Assembly (NCBI RefSeq): GCF_007833165.1 | Contig: NZ_VOBQ01000008.1 | Span: 1 to 64,000, forward strand | Source: Caenimonas sedimenti | GTDB taxonomy: Bacteria; Pseudomonadota; Gammaproteobacteria; Burkholderiales; Burkholderiaceae_C | Length of the DNA stretch: 64,000 nt | Direction of reading: 5' to 3' | Shown: in pieces, positions 43,341-53,329 of the stretch | Numbering within the stretch: the stretch's first letter is position 1 | Layout: each line of letters begins with the position of its first letter | Made by a program: the position numbers and the translations under genes | The notes under the pieces: model-generated | Seen by the model: only the letters and a program-made list of their open reading frames with translations | Databases searched by the model: none | What the model was told of the DNA's origin: nothing

Positions 43341-43394
43341 CCCCGTATTGGCCCGCTCACTACCGAACAACGCTACGCCACCGCACGCCGCCCC

Positions 43395-44582
43395 ATGTCC
43401 GCCGTCATCGCCGATACAGACCGCCTGCAGCAACTCGAGATGCTGCGTTCCAGTGCCTTCGCCTTCACCAGCAAGGAATCACCTGCATCGCGCGCGCGCG
43501 CTTTGCGCGCGAAGGCGCCGGGCTTCGACCTGCGCTTCTGGAATGCCATGGCAACGCAGGGCTGGACCGGGCTGCTGGCGCCCGAGTCCGCCGGCGGCTA
43601 CGGACAGGGCTTCGCCGAGATGGCCGAGGTGGCAGCCGCTCTGGCAGCACACGCCGCACCCGAGCCCGTGACGCCGGTGCTGGTGTTCGCAGGCCGCCTG
43701 CTGCAAAGTTGCGCGGGCGGCGCGACGGCACACGCGCTACTCGCGGAGATGGCCGCTGGTCGAGCAATGCCCGCCGTGGCTTGGCAGGAGGACGCCTCCG
43801 GCGCCGCCAGCTTCGACGTTAGTGGCCGCCCTGCCGAACCGGCCACGGTCTGTGTTCGCGAGGGTGCAAAGCTCGTGCTGCGCGGGGGCAAGCGTCACGT
43901 GCGGCCGGGCGCGGCAGCCACCGGCTACATCGTCACCGCTTCATCGCCGGAGGGCATGGCGCTGGTCTGGCTGCCCGCGCAATGCCCGGGGCTGGTCAGC
44001 AACCTGGACCGGCTCGCCGATGGCACGTTCGCCGCGCGCCTGCAGTTCGACAACGTCGCCGTGCCAGAGGCCCACCTGCTGGCCATGGGCCCGGACGCCG
44101 CCGCCGCGCTCGCCGCGGCCTACGACGAGACGCTGGTGCTGACCGGCGCCGAACTGGTGTCGGTTGCCAGGCGGATGCTGTCGATGACGCTGGACTACCT
44201 GCGCACGCGCAAGCAGTTCGGCAAGCCGATCGGCAGCTTCCAGGCTTTGCAGCACCGCGCGGTGGACATGCTGATCCAGCAGGAGCTGAGTGGCGCCCTC
44301 GTGGCCCAGGCGCTGGCCGAACTCGACCGTGGCTGCACGGGCAGCGAGCGGGCCTTGCTCGGCGCCCGTGTCAAGTCGCGCTGCTCGGAGGCGGCGCTGA
44401 CGATCGCCCGCGAGTCGGTCCAGTTGCACGGCGCCATCGGCGTCACGGACGACTGCGACCTGGGCCTGTACGTGCAGCGCACGCTGGTGCTGTCGGCCTG
44501 GCTGGGCAACGCTGGCGTCCAACGGCGCCGCTTCGCGGCCCTGAGCCGTCACGATGCACCTCAGTCGGGAGCCGCTGAATGA
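43395..44582 (+). CDS. Acyl-CoA dehydrogenase subunit (partner of next gene)
   Basis: This 395-residue ACAD has a shortened beta domain (VRPGAAATGYIVTASSPEG in place of the TEPxxGSD block) but normal C-terminal parts: KQFGKPIGSFQALQHRAVDM and ESVQLHGAIGVTDDCDLG. The EGTxEIQ block is missing. This pattern, with a second ACAD gene overlapping by 4 bp, is that of alpha2beta2 heterotetrameric ACADs of steroid and side-chain degradation, where each active site uses both subunits. It probably does not work alone. Confidence 0.82.
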   Translation: MSAVIADTDRLQQLEMLRSSAFAFTSKESPASRARALRAKAPGFDLRFWNAMATQGWTGLLAPESAGGYGQGFAEMAEVAAALAAHAAPEPVTPVLVFAGRLLQSCAGGATAHALLAEMAAGRAMPAVAWQEDASGAASFDVSGRPAEPATVCVREGAKLVLRGGKRHVRPGAAATGYIVTASSPEGMALVWLPAQCPGLVSNLDRLADGTFAARLQFDNVAVPEAHLLAMGPDAAAALAAAYDETLVLTGAELVSVARRMLSMTLDYLRTRKQFGKPIGSFQALQHRAVDMLIQQELSGALVAQALAELDRGCTGSERALLGARVKSRCSEAALTIARESVQLHGAIGVTDDCDLGLYVQRTLVLSAWLGNAGVQRRRFAALSRHDAPQSGAAE

Positions 44583-45733
44583 ACACCACCGACTGGAACA
44601 GCCTGGATACCGAGGACTTCCGCGCCACGGTGCGCAGCTTCTTCGAGCGCAACTACCCCGAAGACCTGCGTTACCCCAAACGCCGCCTGCGCTGGGCCGA
44701 GATCCGCGACTGGACGCTCCAACTTTCGGCCCAGGGCTGGCTGGCGCCGAGCTGGCCGGCTCGCTACGGCGGCATGGGCCTGGCACCCGGAAAGCTGATC
44801 GCATTCATCGAGGAGCAGGAGCGGCACGGGATCGCCCGAGCGCCGGACATGGGCATTTCCATGGTCGGCCCTCTGCTCATCCAGCACGGCAGCGACGAAC
44901 AACGCGCGCACTACCTGCCGCGCATCCTGGCGTGCGAGGACATCTGGTGCCAGGGCTATTCCGAGCCCAACTCGGGTTCCGATCTGGCAAGCCTCCGCAC
45001 CGAGGCCGTGGAAGACGGCGACGACTTCATCGTCAGCGGCCAGAAGACCTGGACCACCCTGGCCCAGGACGCCACGCACATCTTCCTGCTCGTGCGCACT
45101 GACAAGGCGGCGAAGAAGCAGGAGGGCATCAGCTTCCTGCTGGCCGACATGAAGTCGCCGGGCATCACCGTGCGCCCGATCCGCAACATCGCCGGCAACG
45201 AGGACTTCTGCGAGGTCTTCCTCGACAACGTGCGCGTCCCGCGCAGCCAGCGCGTCGGCGAGCTGAACCGGGGCTGGACGATTGCCAAGGCGCTTCTCAG
45301 CTTCGAACGCATCTTCCTCGGCAGCCCCAAGCAGAGCCAGTACGCGCTGGCCCGGGTGCGCGAGGCGGCCGAACTGCTGGGATTGTTCGACGACCCCGTG
45401 TTCACGGATCGCTACACACAGCTGGCGCTGGACGTGGCCGATCTGGGCACGCTCTACACCCGTTTCGTCGACCAGGTCAAACGCGGCGAGACGCTGGGTC
45501 CCGACGTGTCGATGCTGAAAGTCTTCGCCACCGAGACCTATTCGCGTCTGGCCAACCTGCTGGTCGAGATTGCCGGTGCCAGCGGCGGCACGCCGGGCGA
45601 CATCGAGATCGAGGGCGGCAGCATCGATGTACTGACCACCTTCTACAACGCCCGGCCGGCCACCATCTACGGCGGCAGCAACGAGATCCAGCGCAACATT
45701 CTGGCCACCAGCGTGCTGCAGCTGCCGGCCTGA
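44579..45733 (+). CDS. Acyl-CoA dehydrogenase subunit with IYGGSNEIQ motif
   Basis: This 384-residue ACAD has GYSEPNSGSDLASLRTEAV, GQKTWTTLAQDATH, DNVRVPRSQRVGELNRGW and a C-terminal TIYGGSNEIQRNILA. Gly stands where MCAD has its catalytic Glu, as in the FadE27/FadE29-type subunits of heterotetrameric ACADs. Together with the preceding gene it probably forms such an enzyme, which in actinobacteria and Comamonas acts on branched side chains of steroid-like CoA esters. The substrate here is unknown. Confidence 0.88.
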   Translation: MNTTDWNSLDTEDFRATVRSFFERNYPEDLRYPKRRLRWAEIRDWTLQLSAQGWLAPSWPARYGGMGLAPGKLIAFIEEQERHGIARAPDMGISMVGPLLIQHGSDEQRAHYLPRILACEDIWCQGYSEPNSGSDLASLRTEAVEDGDDFIVSGQKTWTTLAQDATHIFLLVRTDKAAKKQEGISFLLADMKSPGITVRPIRNIAGNEDFCEVFLDNVRVPRSQRVGELNRGWTIAKALLSFERIFLGSPKQSQYALARVREAAELLGLFDDPVFTDRYTQLALDVADLGTLYTRFVDQVKRGETLGPDVSMLKVFATETYSRLANLLVEIAGASGGTPGDIEIEGGSIDVLTTFYNARPATIYGGSNEIQRNILATSVLQLPA

Positions 45734-45778
45734 CAACGGGCGCATGCACTTCATTCAACGAGACAGGAGATTGGGACC

Positions 45779-46699
45779 ATGAACAAAGGCACGATGCTGG
45801 AAGGCAAAGTGGCAGTGATCACCGGCTCGGGCCGCGGCATCGGCCGCGACATCGCGCTGCAGATGGCGGCCCAGGGCGCCAAGATCGTCATCAACGACAT
45901 CGGCGCTTCGGTCAGCGGTGAAGGCAGCGACGCCAGCCCCGGACAGCAGGTGGTGGACGAGATCAAGGCCGGCGGCGGTGAGGCTGCGCTCTCGACCGAC
46001 AGCGTGTCCGACTGGAAGGCGGCTAACCGCATCATCCAGTGCGCCGCGGACACCTTCGGCCGCATCGACATCGTCGTCAACAACGCCGGCATCCTGCGTG
46101 ACAGGCTGTTCTTCAATATGTCGATCGAAGAGTGGCACGCCGTGATCGACGTCCACCTGCACGGCACGTTCTACGTCTCGCGCGCCGCGGCACCGCACTT
46201 CAAGACGCAACAGTCGGGCGCCTATGTGCACATGACATCCACCTCGGGCCTGATCGGCAATCTGGGCCAGGCCAACTACGGCGCGGCCAAGCTCGGCATC
46301 GTGGCCCTTTCGCGCTCGATCGCGGGCGACATGAAGCGCTACAACGTGCGCTCCAATTGCATTTCACCCTTCGCCTGGAGCCGCATGATCGGCTCGATTC
46401 CCACCGAAACGCCGGAACAGCAGGCGCGCGTCGAGAAGCTCAAGAAGCTCGACACGGCACAAATCGCCCCGGTAGCGGCCTTCCTCGCCAGTGATGCAGC
46501 CGCCGACGTGACGGCGCAGATCTTCGCGGTGCGCGGCAACGAGATCTTCCTGATGAGCCAGCCGCGCCCGGTGCGCGGCATGCACACCTCTGAAGGCTGG
46601 ACGCCCGAGACCATTGCCGAGAGGGTGCTGCCGGCGATGAAGCCCAACTTCTTCCCGCTCGAGAGCTCGAACATCGTGTTCTCCTGGGACCCGGTCTGA
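45779..46699 (+). CDS. SDR-family 3-hydroxyacyl-CoA dehydrogenase (MFE-2-like)
   Basis: This 306-residue SDR has TGSGRGIGRDIALQMA, NNAGILRDRLFFNMS, the catalytic Ser in HMTSTSGLIGNLGQ and YGAAKLGI (YxxxK). The segment NMSIEEWHAVIDVHLHGTFYVSRAA resembles the dehydrogenase part of peroxisomal multifunctional enzyme 2. A C-terminal extension of about 50 residues goes beyond the usual 250. It is followed after 11 bp by a MaoC-type hydratase, the partner activity in MFE-2, so the two probably catalyse hydration and oxidation of a branched enoyl-CoA. Confidence 0.88.
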   Translation: MNKGTMLEGKVAVITGSGRGIGRDIALQMAAQGAKIVINDIGASVSGEGSDASPGQQVVDEIKAGGGEAALSTDSVSDWKAANRIIQCAADTFGRIDIVVNNAGILRDRLFFNMSIEEWHAVIDVHLHGTFYVSRAAAPHFKTQQSGAYVHMTSTSGLIGNLGQANYGAAKLGIVALSRSIAGDMKRYNVRSNCISPFAWSRMIGSIPTETPEQQARVEKLKKLDTAQIAPVAAFLASDAAADVTAQIFAVRGNEIFLMSQPRPVRGMHTSEGWTPETIAERVLPAMKPNFFPLESSNIVFSWDPV

Positions 46700-46710
46700 A
46701 GGCGAACGTC

Positions 46711-47571
46711 ATGGCGATCAACTATGACAAGCTGATGGCCTGGCCGTTCGAGGACGTGCGCCATCGCTACACCCGGCGCGACACGATGCTCTATGCGCTC
46801 GGGCTGGGGCTGGGCGCCGACCCCACCGACGAGGGCGAACTGCGCTATGTCTACGAGAAGGATCTGGTCGCGCTGCCGACGCTGCCGGTGGTACTCGGCT
46901 ACCCCGGCATGTGGCTCAAGGACCCGGCCACCGGCGTTGACGCCGTGCGCCTGGTACATGGCGAGCAGAGCCTGACGATCCACCGCCACCCGGCGCCCGA
47001 GGGCGAGGTGATCGGCCGCACCCAGGTCATCGGCATCGTCGACAAGGGCACGGGCAAGGGCGCGCTCATCTACACCGAACGCCGCATCACCGACGCCGCC
47101 AGCGGCGAGCTGATCGCCACGCTCGGCTCCACCACGTTCTGCCGCGCCGACGGCGGCTTCGGCGGGCCGAGCGGACCGTCCAAGCCGGTGCACGAGATGC
47201 CGACCCGAGCGCCGGACCAGATCGTCGATCGCAAGACCCCGACCGGGCTAGCCCTGACCTATCGCCTGTCAGGCGACTACAACCCGCTCCACGCCGAACC
47301 CGCCCTGGCCCGCGCCGCGGGATTCGAGCGCCCCATCCTCCACGGCCTGGCCACTTACGGCATCGCCGCCTGGGCGCTCACCCAGGCGGCTGGCGCAGGT
47401 GATCCTGCGCGCATCGCATCGATCGCGACGCGCTTCTCGGCACCGGTCTATCCCGGCGAGACGATCCGCACCGAAGTCTGGCTCGACGGCGGCATCGTCG
47501 TGTCGTTCCGGGCGCGCGTCGTCGAGCGTGATGTCGTTGTGCTCAACAACGGCCGGGCCACACTGCGCTGA
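46711..47571 (+). CDS. MaoC-like enoyl-CoA hydratase (hydratase 2)
   Basis: This 286-residue double-hotdog protein has the N-terminal YDKLMAWPFEDVRHRYTRRDTMLYALGLG block and, in the second half, the hydratase-2 motif YRLSGDYNPLHAEPALARAAGFERPILHGL with the catalytic Asp and His. It adds water to trans-2-enoyl-CoA to give (3R)-hydroxyacyl-CoA. The adjacent SDR would oxidise this product. The length equals bacterial homologues of eukaryotic hydratase 2. Confidence 0.9.
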   Translation: MAINYDKLMAWPFEDVRHRYTRRDTMLYALGLGLGADPTDEGELRYVYEKDLVALPTLPVVLGYPGMWLKDPATGVDAVRLVHGEQSLTIHRHPAPEGEVIGRTQVIGIVDKGTGKGALIYTERRITDAASGELIATLGSTTFCRADGGFGGPSGPSKPVHEMPTRAPDQIVDRKTPTGLALTYRLSGDYNPLHAEPALARAAGFERPILHGLATYGIAAWALTQAAGAGDPARIASIATRFSAPVYPGETIRTEVWLDGGIVVSFRARVVERDVVVLNNGRATLR

Positions 47572-47611
47572 GCCACGGACGCATCTTCCATTTTTCCAAC
47601 AGGACTCCACC

Positions 47612-48415
47612 ATGAACTACTCCGACTTCCAGTTCCTTCAATTCGACCACAAGCCCAACGGCATCCTGCTGATCACGATCAACCGCCCCGAGGTGATGAA
47701 CGCCACCAATGCGCGACTGCACTGGGAGCTGACCAAGGTGTGGGGCGTGGCCAACGACGACGCGAAGACCAAGGTGGTCGTCATCACCGGCGCCGGCGAC
47801 AAGGCGTTCTCGGCCGGCGGCGATCTGAACTGGGTGAACGACATGGTCGGCAACCCCGCGACCATCGGCAACGTGATGAACGAGGCCTCCGACATCGTCT
47901 ACAACGTGATGGCCTGCGAGAAACCGGTGATCTCGGCGATCAACGGCGTGGCGGTCGGCGCCGGCTTGGCCGTGGCGATGATGGCCGACATCAGCATCAT
48001 GGCCGAGGAGGCCAAAATCACCGATGGCCACGTCAAGCTCGGCGTGGCCGCGGGTGACCACGCCGCGATCTGCTGGCCGCTGCTGTGCGGCATGGCCAAG
48101 GCCAAGTACTACCTGATGACGGCTGAATTCGTGTCCGGCAAGGAAGCCGAGCGCATCGGCCTGGTGAGCCTGTGCGTGCCGCGCGCGCAGCTGATGGACA
48201 AGGCGATGGAAGTCGCCAACAAGCTGGCCTCGGGCAGCCAGCAGGCGATCCGCTTCACGAAGCGCTCGCTCAACGGGTGGATGCACATGGCGCGCCCGAT
48301 CTTCGAGAGCTCGCTGGCCATGGAAATGCTGTGCTTCTTCGGCGACGACGTGAAGGAAGGCGTGGCCGCGGTGCGCGAGAAGCGCGCCGCGAACTTCCCG
48401 TCGGCCAAGGTCTGA
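47612..48415 (+). CDS. Enoyl-CoA hydratase/isomerase (crotonase family)
   Basis: This 267-residue crotonase-fold protein has [19 protein letters not shown], the oxyanion-hole segment [31 protein letters not shown] and a C-terminal [15 protein letters not shown]. The two catalytic Glu of mitochondrial crotonase are not both evident ([10 protein letters not shown] at that region), so isomerase or hydrolase activity is possible. ATG 47612 lies 40 bp after the MaoC gene. Confidence 0.85.
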   Translation: MNYSDFQFLQFDHKPNGILLITINRPEVMNATNARLHWELTKVWGVANDDAKTKVVVITGAGDKAFSAGGDLNWVNDMVGNPATIGNVMNEASDIVYNVMACEKPVISAINGVAVGAGLAVAMMADISIMAEEAKITDGHVKLGVAAGDHAAICWPLLCGMAKAKYYLMTAEFVSGKEAERIGLVSLCVPRAQLMDKAMEVANKLASGSQQAIRFTKRSLNGWMHMARPIFESSLAMEMLCFFGDDVKEGVAAVREKRAANFPSAKV

Positions 48416-48453
48416 GCCCACCGCGGCACCGCAACACGTCACAGGAGTCACGC

Positions 48454-49620
48454 ATGGATTTCGCGCTCACCCAGGAACAACGCATGGTCTACGAGTACGG
48501 CGACCGCGTGTCGCAACGCTTCGACCACAAGTACTGGAAGGCCTACGCGGAGAAGAGCGAACCGCCGGCCGAGCTGTACAAGCAGATCACCGACGACGGT
48601 TTCCTCGGCATCATGGTGCCCGAGGCCTACGGCGGTGCCGGCCAAGGCATGACCGAGATGCTGCTGTTCATGGAGGGGCTCGCCAACAACGGCATCCCGC
48701 TGCTGAACCTGGTTGTGGGCCCCACCATGACCATGGGCCTGCTGGCCAAGCACGCCAGCGAGACCATGAAGCGCCGCCTGCTGCCGGGCGGATGCTCCGG
48801 CGACATCAAGTTCTGTTTCGCCATCACCGAGCCCAACGCCGGCTCGAACTCGATGGAGATCACCACGATCGCGAAGCCGGACGGCAAGGGCGGCTTCCGT
48901 ATGACCGGGCAGAAAGTCTTCATCACGGACGCCAACCGCGCCGACTACGCGATGGTCATCACACGCACCACGCCGCGCTCGGACGTGAAGAAAAAGACCG
49001 ACGGCTTCACGATCTTCATGGTCGACATGAAGAAGAAGGGCATCAGCATGACGCTGATCCCGGTCGCCTTTCCGGTACCCGAGACGCAGTGGCAGGTGTT
49101 CTTCGACGACGTGCCGCTGACGGAGGACGACGTGCTGGGTGAGGTGGACAAGGGCTTCGGCATCCTGTTCGACACGCTCAACCCGGAACGCATCATCCTC
49201 TCAGGGATGTGCACCGGCATCGGCCGCTTCGCGCTGAAGAAGGCGGTGGCTTATGCCAACGACCGCAAGGTATTCAACAAGACGCCGATTGGCGCCTACC
49301 AGGGCGTGCAGCATCCGCTGGCGATGGCACGCAGCGAGATCGAGATGGCCTCGTTGATGGCACTGAAGGCTGCCTGGGCGTTCGACCAGGGCCAGCCGGC
49401 GGGCGAGTTCGCCAACATCGCCAAGTACGCCGGTGCAGAGGCCGGAATTCATGCCGTCGATGCCGCCATCCAGACGCACGGCGGCAACGGCTTCACCAAG
49501 GAGTACGGGATCTACGACCTGTACGGCCTGGTGCGTCTGTTGCGCACCGCTCCGTTGAACCGCGAGATGGTGCTGAACTACATCGCCGAGCATGTGATGG
49601 GTCTGCCGCGGTCGTACTGA
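48454..49620 (+). CDS. Acyl-CoA dehydrogenase (MGLPRSY-tailed subfamily)
   Basis: This 388-residue ACAD has MVPEAYGGAGQGMTEM, FAITEPNAGSNSMEITT, GQKVFITDANRADYAM, KTPIGAYQGVQHPLAMA and IQTHGGNGFTKEYGIY. At the MCAD base position an Arg is seen (RLLRTAPLN). It ends HVMGLPRSY, like the other three paralogues. By FAITEPNAG and GQKVFI it is closest to the ACAD at 28783-29979. ATG 48454 has AGGAGTC upstream and removes a long false leader. Confidence 0.9.
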   Translation: MDFALTQEQRMVYEYGDRVSQRFDHKYWKAYAEKSEPPAELYKQITDDGFLGIMVPEAYGGAGQGMTEMLLFMEGLANNGIPLLNLVVGPTMTMGLLAKHASETMKRRLLPGGCSGDIKFCFAITEPNAGSNSMEITTIAKPDGKGGFRMTGQKVFITDANRADYAMVITRTTPRSDVKKKTDGFTIFMVDMKKKGISMTLIPVAFPVPETQWQVFFDDVPLTEDDVLGEVDKGFGILFDTLNPERIILSGMCTGIGRFALKKAVAYANDRKVFNKTPIGAYQGVQHPLAMARSEIEMASLMALKAAWAFDQGQPAGEFANIAKYAGAEAGIHAVDAAIQTHGGNGFTKEYGIYDLYGLVRLLRTAPLNREMVLNYIAEHVMGLPRSY

Positions 49621-49628
49621 GAGCATCG

Positions 49629-50606
49629 ATGACCCACACGCTGAAACTCGCGTTCGCCGTGTTGCTGATCGCGCTGGGGCCGCAGGCGGCCCGTGCCGAA
49701 CCAGTTGCCGACTTCCCGAGCAGACCCATCCGCTTCATCGCACCTATTCCGGCTGGCGGCAGCACCGACGTGCTGACCCGCGACATCGCCCGCCGTCTGC
49801 AGGAGCGCTGGGGACAGCCGACGCTGGTCGAGAACAAGCCCGGGGGCGCCGGCAGCATGGGCGCTGCAATGGTGGCGCGGGCGCCGGCCGACGGCTACAC
49901 GCTGCTGCTGGTGAACGTGGGCCATGCCATCAACGGCCACGTCTACAGCAAGCTGGCCTATGACCCGGTGAAGGACTTCACGCCGGTAGTCCACGCCACC
50001 ACCATCGCGATGGGCCTGTTCGTGAACCCGTCGGTGCCGGCGAAGAGCTTGGCCGAGTTCATGGCGCTGGCGCGCGCCAAGCCCGGCGGCTTCAGTTTCG
50101 CTACGTCCGGCAACGGCGGTGCCGGCCACCTGGGCGGTGAATCGTTCAAGGCCGCCACCGGCATCGACATGGTGCACGTGCCCTACCGCGGCAGCGCGCC
50201 GGCGATCGCCGATGTCGTGGCCGGCCAGGTGCAGGTGTCGTTCGCCGACGTTCCGCTGGCGGCACCGCATGTCAAGTCCGGGGCCCTCAGACCGCTTGCC
50301 CTGGCCGCGCCACGGCGTTCCCCCACCTTGCCCGACGTGCCGACGTTCGCAGAGTCGGGGGTGGCCAACCAGGAGTTGTCGGTCTGGGTCGGCTTTCTCG
50401 CCCCTGCGGGAACGCCCAGGGAAATCGTCGACAAGCTGAACCGGGAGATCGTTGCCATCATCCGCGAGCCGGCCATGACGGCGCGGCTGATCGGGCTCGG
50501 CTTCGAGGTCGTCGCCAGCAGCCCCGATGCCTTCGCGCAAACCATCCAGACCGACTACGAGCGTTTCGGCGTCATTGTCCGCAGCGCCAGGATCAAGGCT
50601 GAGTGA
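49629..50606 (+). CDS. Bug-family (TTT) periplasmic substrate-binding protein
   Basis: This 325-residue protein has a signal peptide (about 1-23, ending ARAEP) and the Bug fold: IRFIAPIPAGGSTDVLTRDIA, VENKPGGAGSMGAAMVARAPADGYTLL, and PTFAESGVANQELSVWVGFLAPAGTPREIVDKLN. Bug proteins bind carboxylates in the periplasm. No TctA/TctB membrane genes are nearby, so it may share a remote transporter or act as a sensor. Its substrate is probably the acid degraded by this operon. Confidence 0.9.
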   Translation: MTHTLKLAFAVLLIALGPQAARAEPVADFPSRPIRFIAPIPAGGSTDVLTRDIARRLQERWGQPTLVENKPGGAGSMGAAMVARAPADGYTLLLVNVGHAINGHVYSKLAYDPVKDFTPVVHATTIAMGLFVNPSVPAKSLAEFMALARAKPGGFSFATSGNGGAGHLGGESFKAATGIDMVHVPYRGSAPAIADVVAGQVQVSFADVPLAAPHVKSGALRPLALAAPRRSPTLPDVPTFAESGVANQELSVWVGFLAPAGTPREIVDKLNREIVAIIREPAMTARLIGLGFEVVASSPDAFAQTIQTDYERFGVIVRSARIKAE

Positions 50607-50701
50607 TTCGATCACGAACTGCGCCATGATCGCCCGCACTGGCCGTCGCCTTCCGTGGCGCCCAGACCACGGCGGCGGCAACCGATATCGAAAGGCCGGA
50701 C

Positions 50702-52120
50702 ATGTCGAATTCCCCCACCCCATCGGTCAGCGGCCCGACCATCGCCGCCAGGCTGGCGACATTCGTCGCCGATCTGACACCTCAGCAGGTTCCGGCGGCG
50801 GTGCTCGAACGGGCTCGCCACCTGCTCCTCGACGCGGTAGGCATCGCCCACGCCTCGACCCACTATGACTTCGCACATCGCTCGCTGTCGGCGATGACCG
50901 AACTCTCGGCCGGCGCCGGCAAGACGCCGGTGATCGGGTTGGCGACGAAACTCTCGATGCGCGATGCGATGCTGATGAACGGCATCCTGATCCATGGCCT
51001 GGACTACGATGACACGCATGCGGCCGGCGTGATCCACGCCACCGCGAGCACCTTCCCGTGCGCGCTGGGCTGCACCGCGCAGGCCGGGCTCGACGGCGAG
51101 GCCATGCTCACCGCCTACGTCGCCGGCATGGAGGTTGGCACGCGGTTGGCGTCGGTTGCGAAAGGCGGCTTCCACCAAGTGGGTTTTCACCCCACCGGCC
51201 TGATCGGCGCCTTTGCCTGCACGCTGGTCGCCGGGCGTCTGTTCGGCCTGAATCCTGCGCAGCTGGCAATGGCCCAGGGCATCACGCTGTCGGTGGCCTC
51301 GGGCAGCCTGGAGTTCCTGCAGGACGGTGCCTGGACCAAGCGCATGCATCCAGGCTGGGCGGCCGTGGCCGGCCTGACCGCGGCGACCATGGCGCGGCAT
51401 GGCTTCAAGGGCCCCGACCGCCCCTATGAAGGCCGCTTCGGCGTCTTCAACAGCTACCTCGGCCCGCTCGCCAAGGACTGCGACCTGAGCCTGGCGACCG
51501 CCGACCTGGGCGAGGTCTGGGAACTTGCCAAGGTCACGGTCAAACCGCTGCCGGCCTGCCACTTCACGCACGCCTGCGCCGACGCGGCGGCGATCCTGCG
51601 CGAGCGCCACGGACTGCGCGTGGCCGACATCGCGGCTGTGCGCGCGCTGGTGCCCGCGGAAGTCGTGAAGACCGTGTGCGAGCCGGTCGCGACCAAGAAG
51701 CGCCCGCAGAACAGCTACGACGCGCAGTTCAGCATCCCCTATGCCGTGGCCACCGCGTTGGCCAAGGGCCGCTTCGGCCTGACCGAACTTGACGACGCCG
51801 CGCTGCGTGATGAGCAGGTGCTGGCGCTGGCCGCCAAGGTCGAGTACGAGATCGACCCCGATTCGCCGTTCCCGACCTACTACTCCGGCGAAGTGGTCGT
51901 GACGCTGAACGATGGGCGCGAACTGCGACACCGCGAGCACATCAACCGCGGTGCTGCCGACCGGCCGATCAGCAACGCCGACGTCGAGCGCAAGTTCATG
52001 GACAACATGGCGCTCGTCGCCTCCGCGGGCCGTGCGGCACGCGTTCGCGACCTGGTGCTGGCGATCGACCGCGACTGCGCGGCGATCGACATCCAGCGCG
52101 CTCTGGCCGCGCGCGGCTGA
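50702..52120 (+). CDS. MmgE/PrpD family protein (second copy)
   Basis: This 472-residue protein has the MmgE/PrpD blocks LLDAVGIAHAST, NGILIHGLDYDDTHAAGVIHATAS, GFHPTGLIGAFACTL, FLQDGAWTKRMHPGWAAVAGL and KPLPACHFTHACADAA. It differs clearly from the copy at 10054-11418, so it probably has another substrate. Members are dehydratases, decarboxylases or isomerases of tri- or dicarboxylic acids. It is preceded by a Bug receptor gene and followed 20 bp later by an ACAD. Confidence 0.85.
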   Translation: MSNSPTPSVSGPTIAARLATFVADLTPQQVPAAVLERARHLLLDAVGIAHASTHYDFAHRSLSAMTELSAGAGKTPVIGLATKLSMRDAMLMNGILIHGLDYDDTHAAGVIHATASTFPCALGCTAQAGLDGEAMLTAYVAGMEVGTRLASVAKGGFHQVGFHPTGLIGAFACTLVAGRLFGLNPAQLAMAQGITLSVASGSLEFLQDGAWTKRMHPGWAAVAGLTAATMARHGFKGPDRPYEGRFGVFNSYLGPLAKDCDLSLATADLGEVWELAKVTVKPLPACHFTHACADAAAILRERHGLRVADIAAVRALVPAEVVKTVCEPVATKKRPQNSYDAQFSIPYAVATALAKGRFGLTELDDAALRDEQVLALAAKVEYEIDPDSPFPTYYSGEVVVTLNDGRELRHREHINRGAADRPISNADVERKFMDNMALVASAGRAARVRDLVLAIDRDCAAIDIQRALAARG

Positions 52121-52140
52121 CACCCTCCATCGGATTCGCC

Positions 52141-53310
<1,170 letters not shown>

Positions 53311-53329
53311 GCCGACGGCGACGCGGGGC

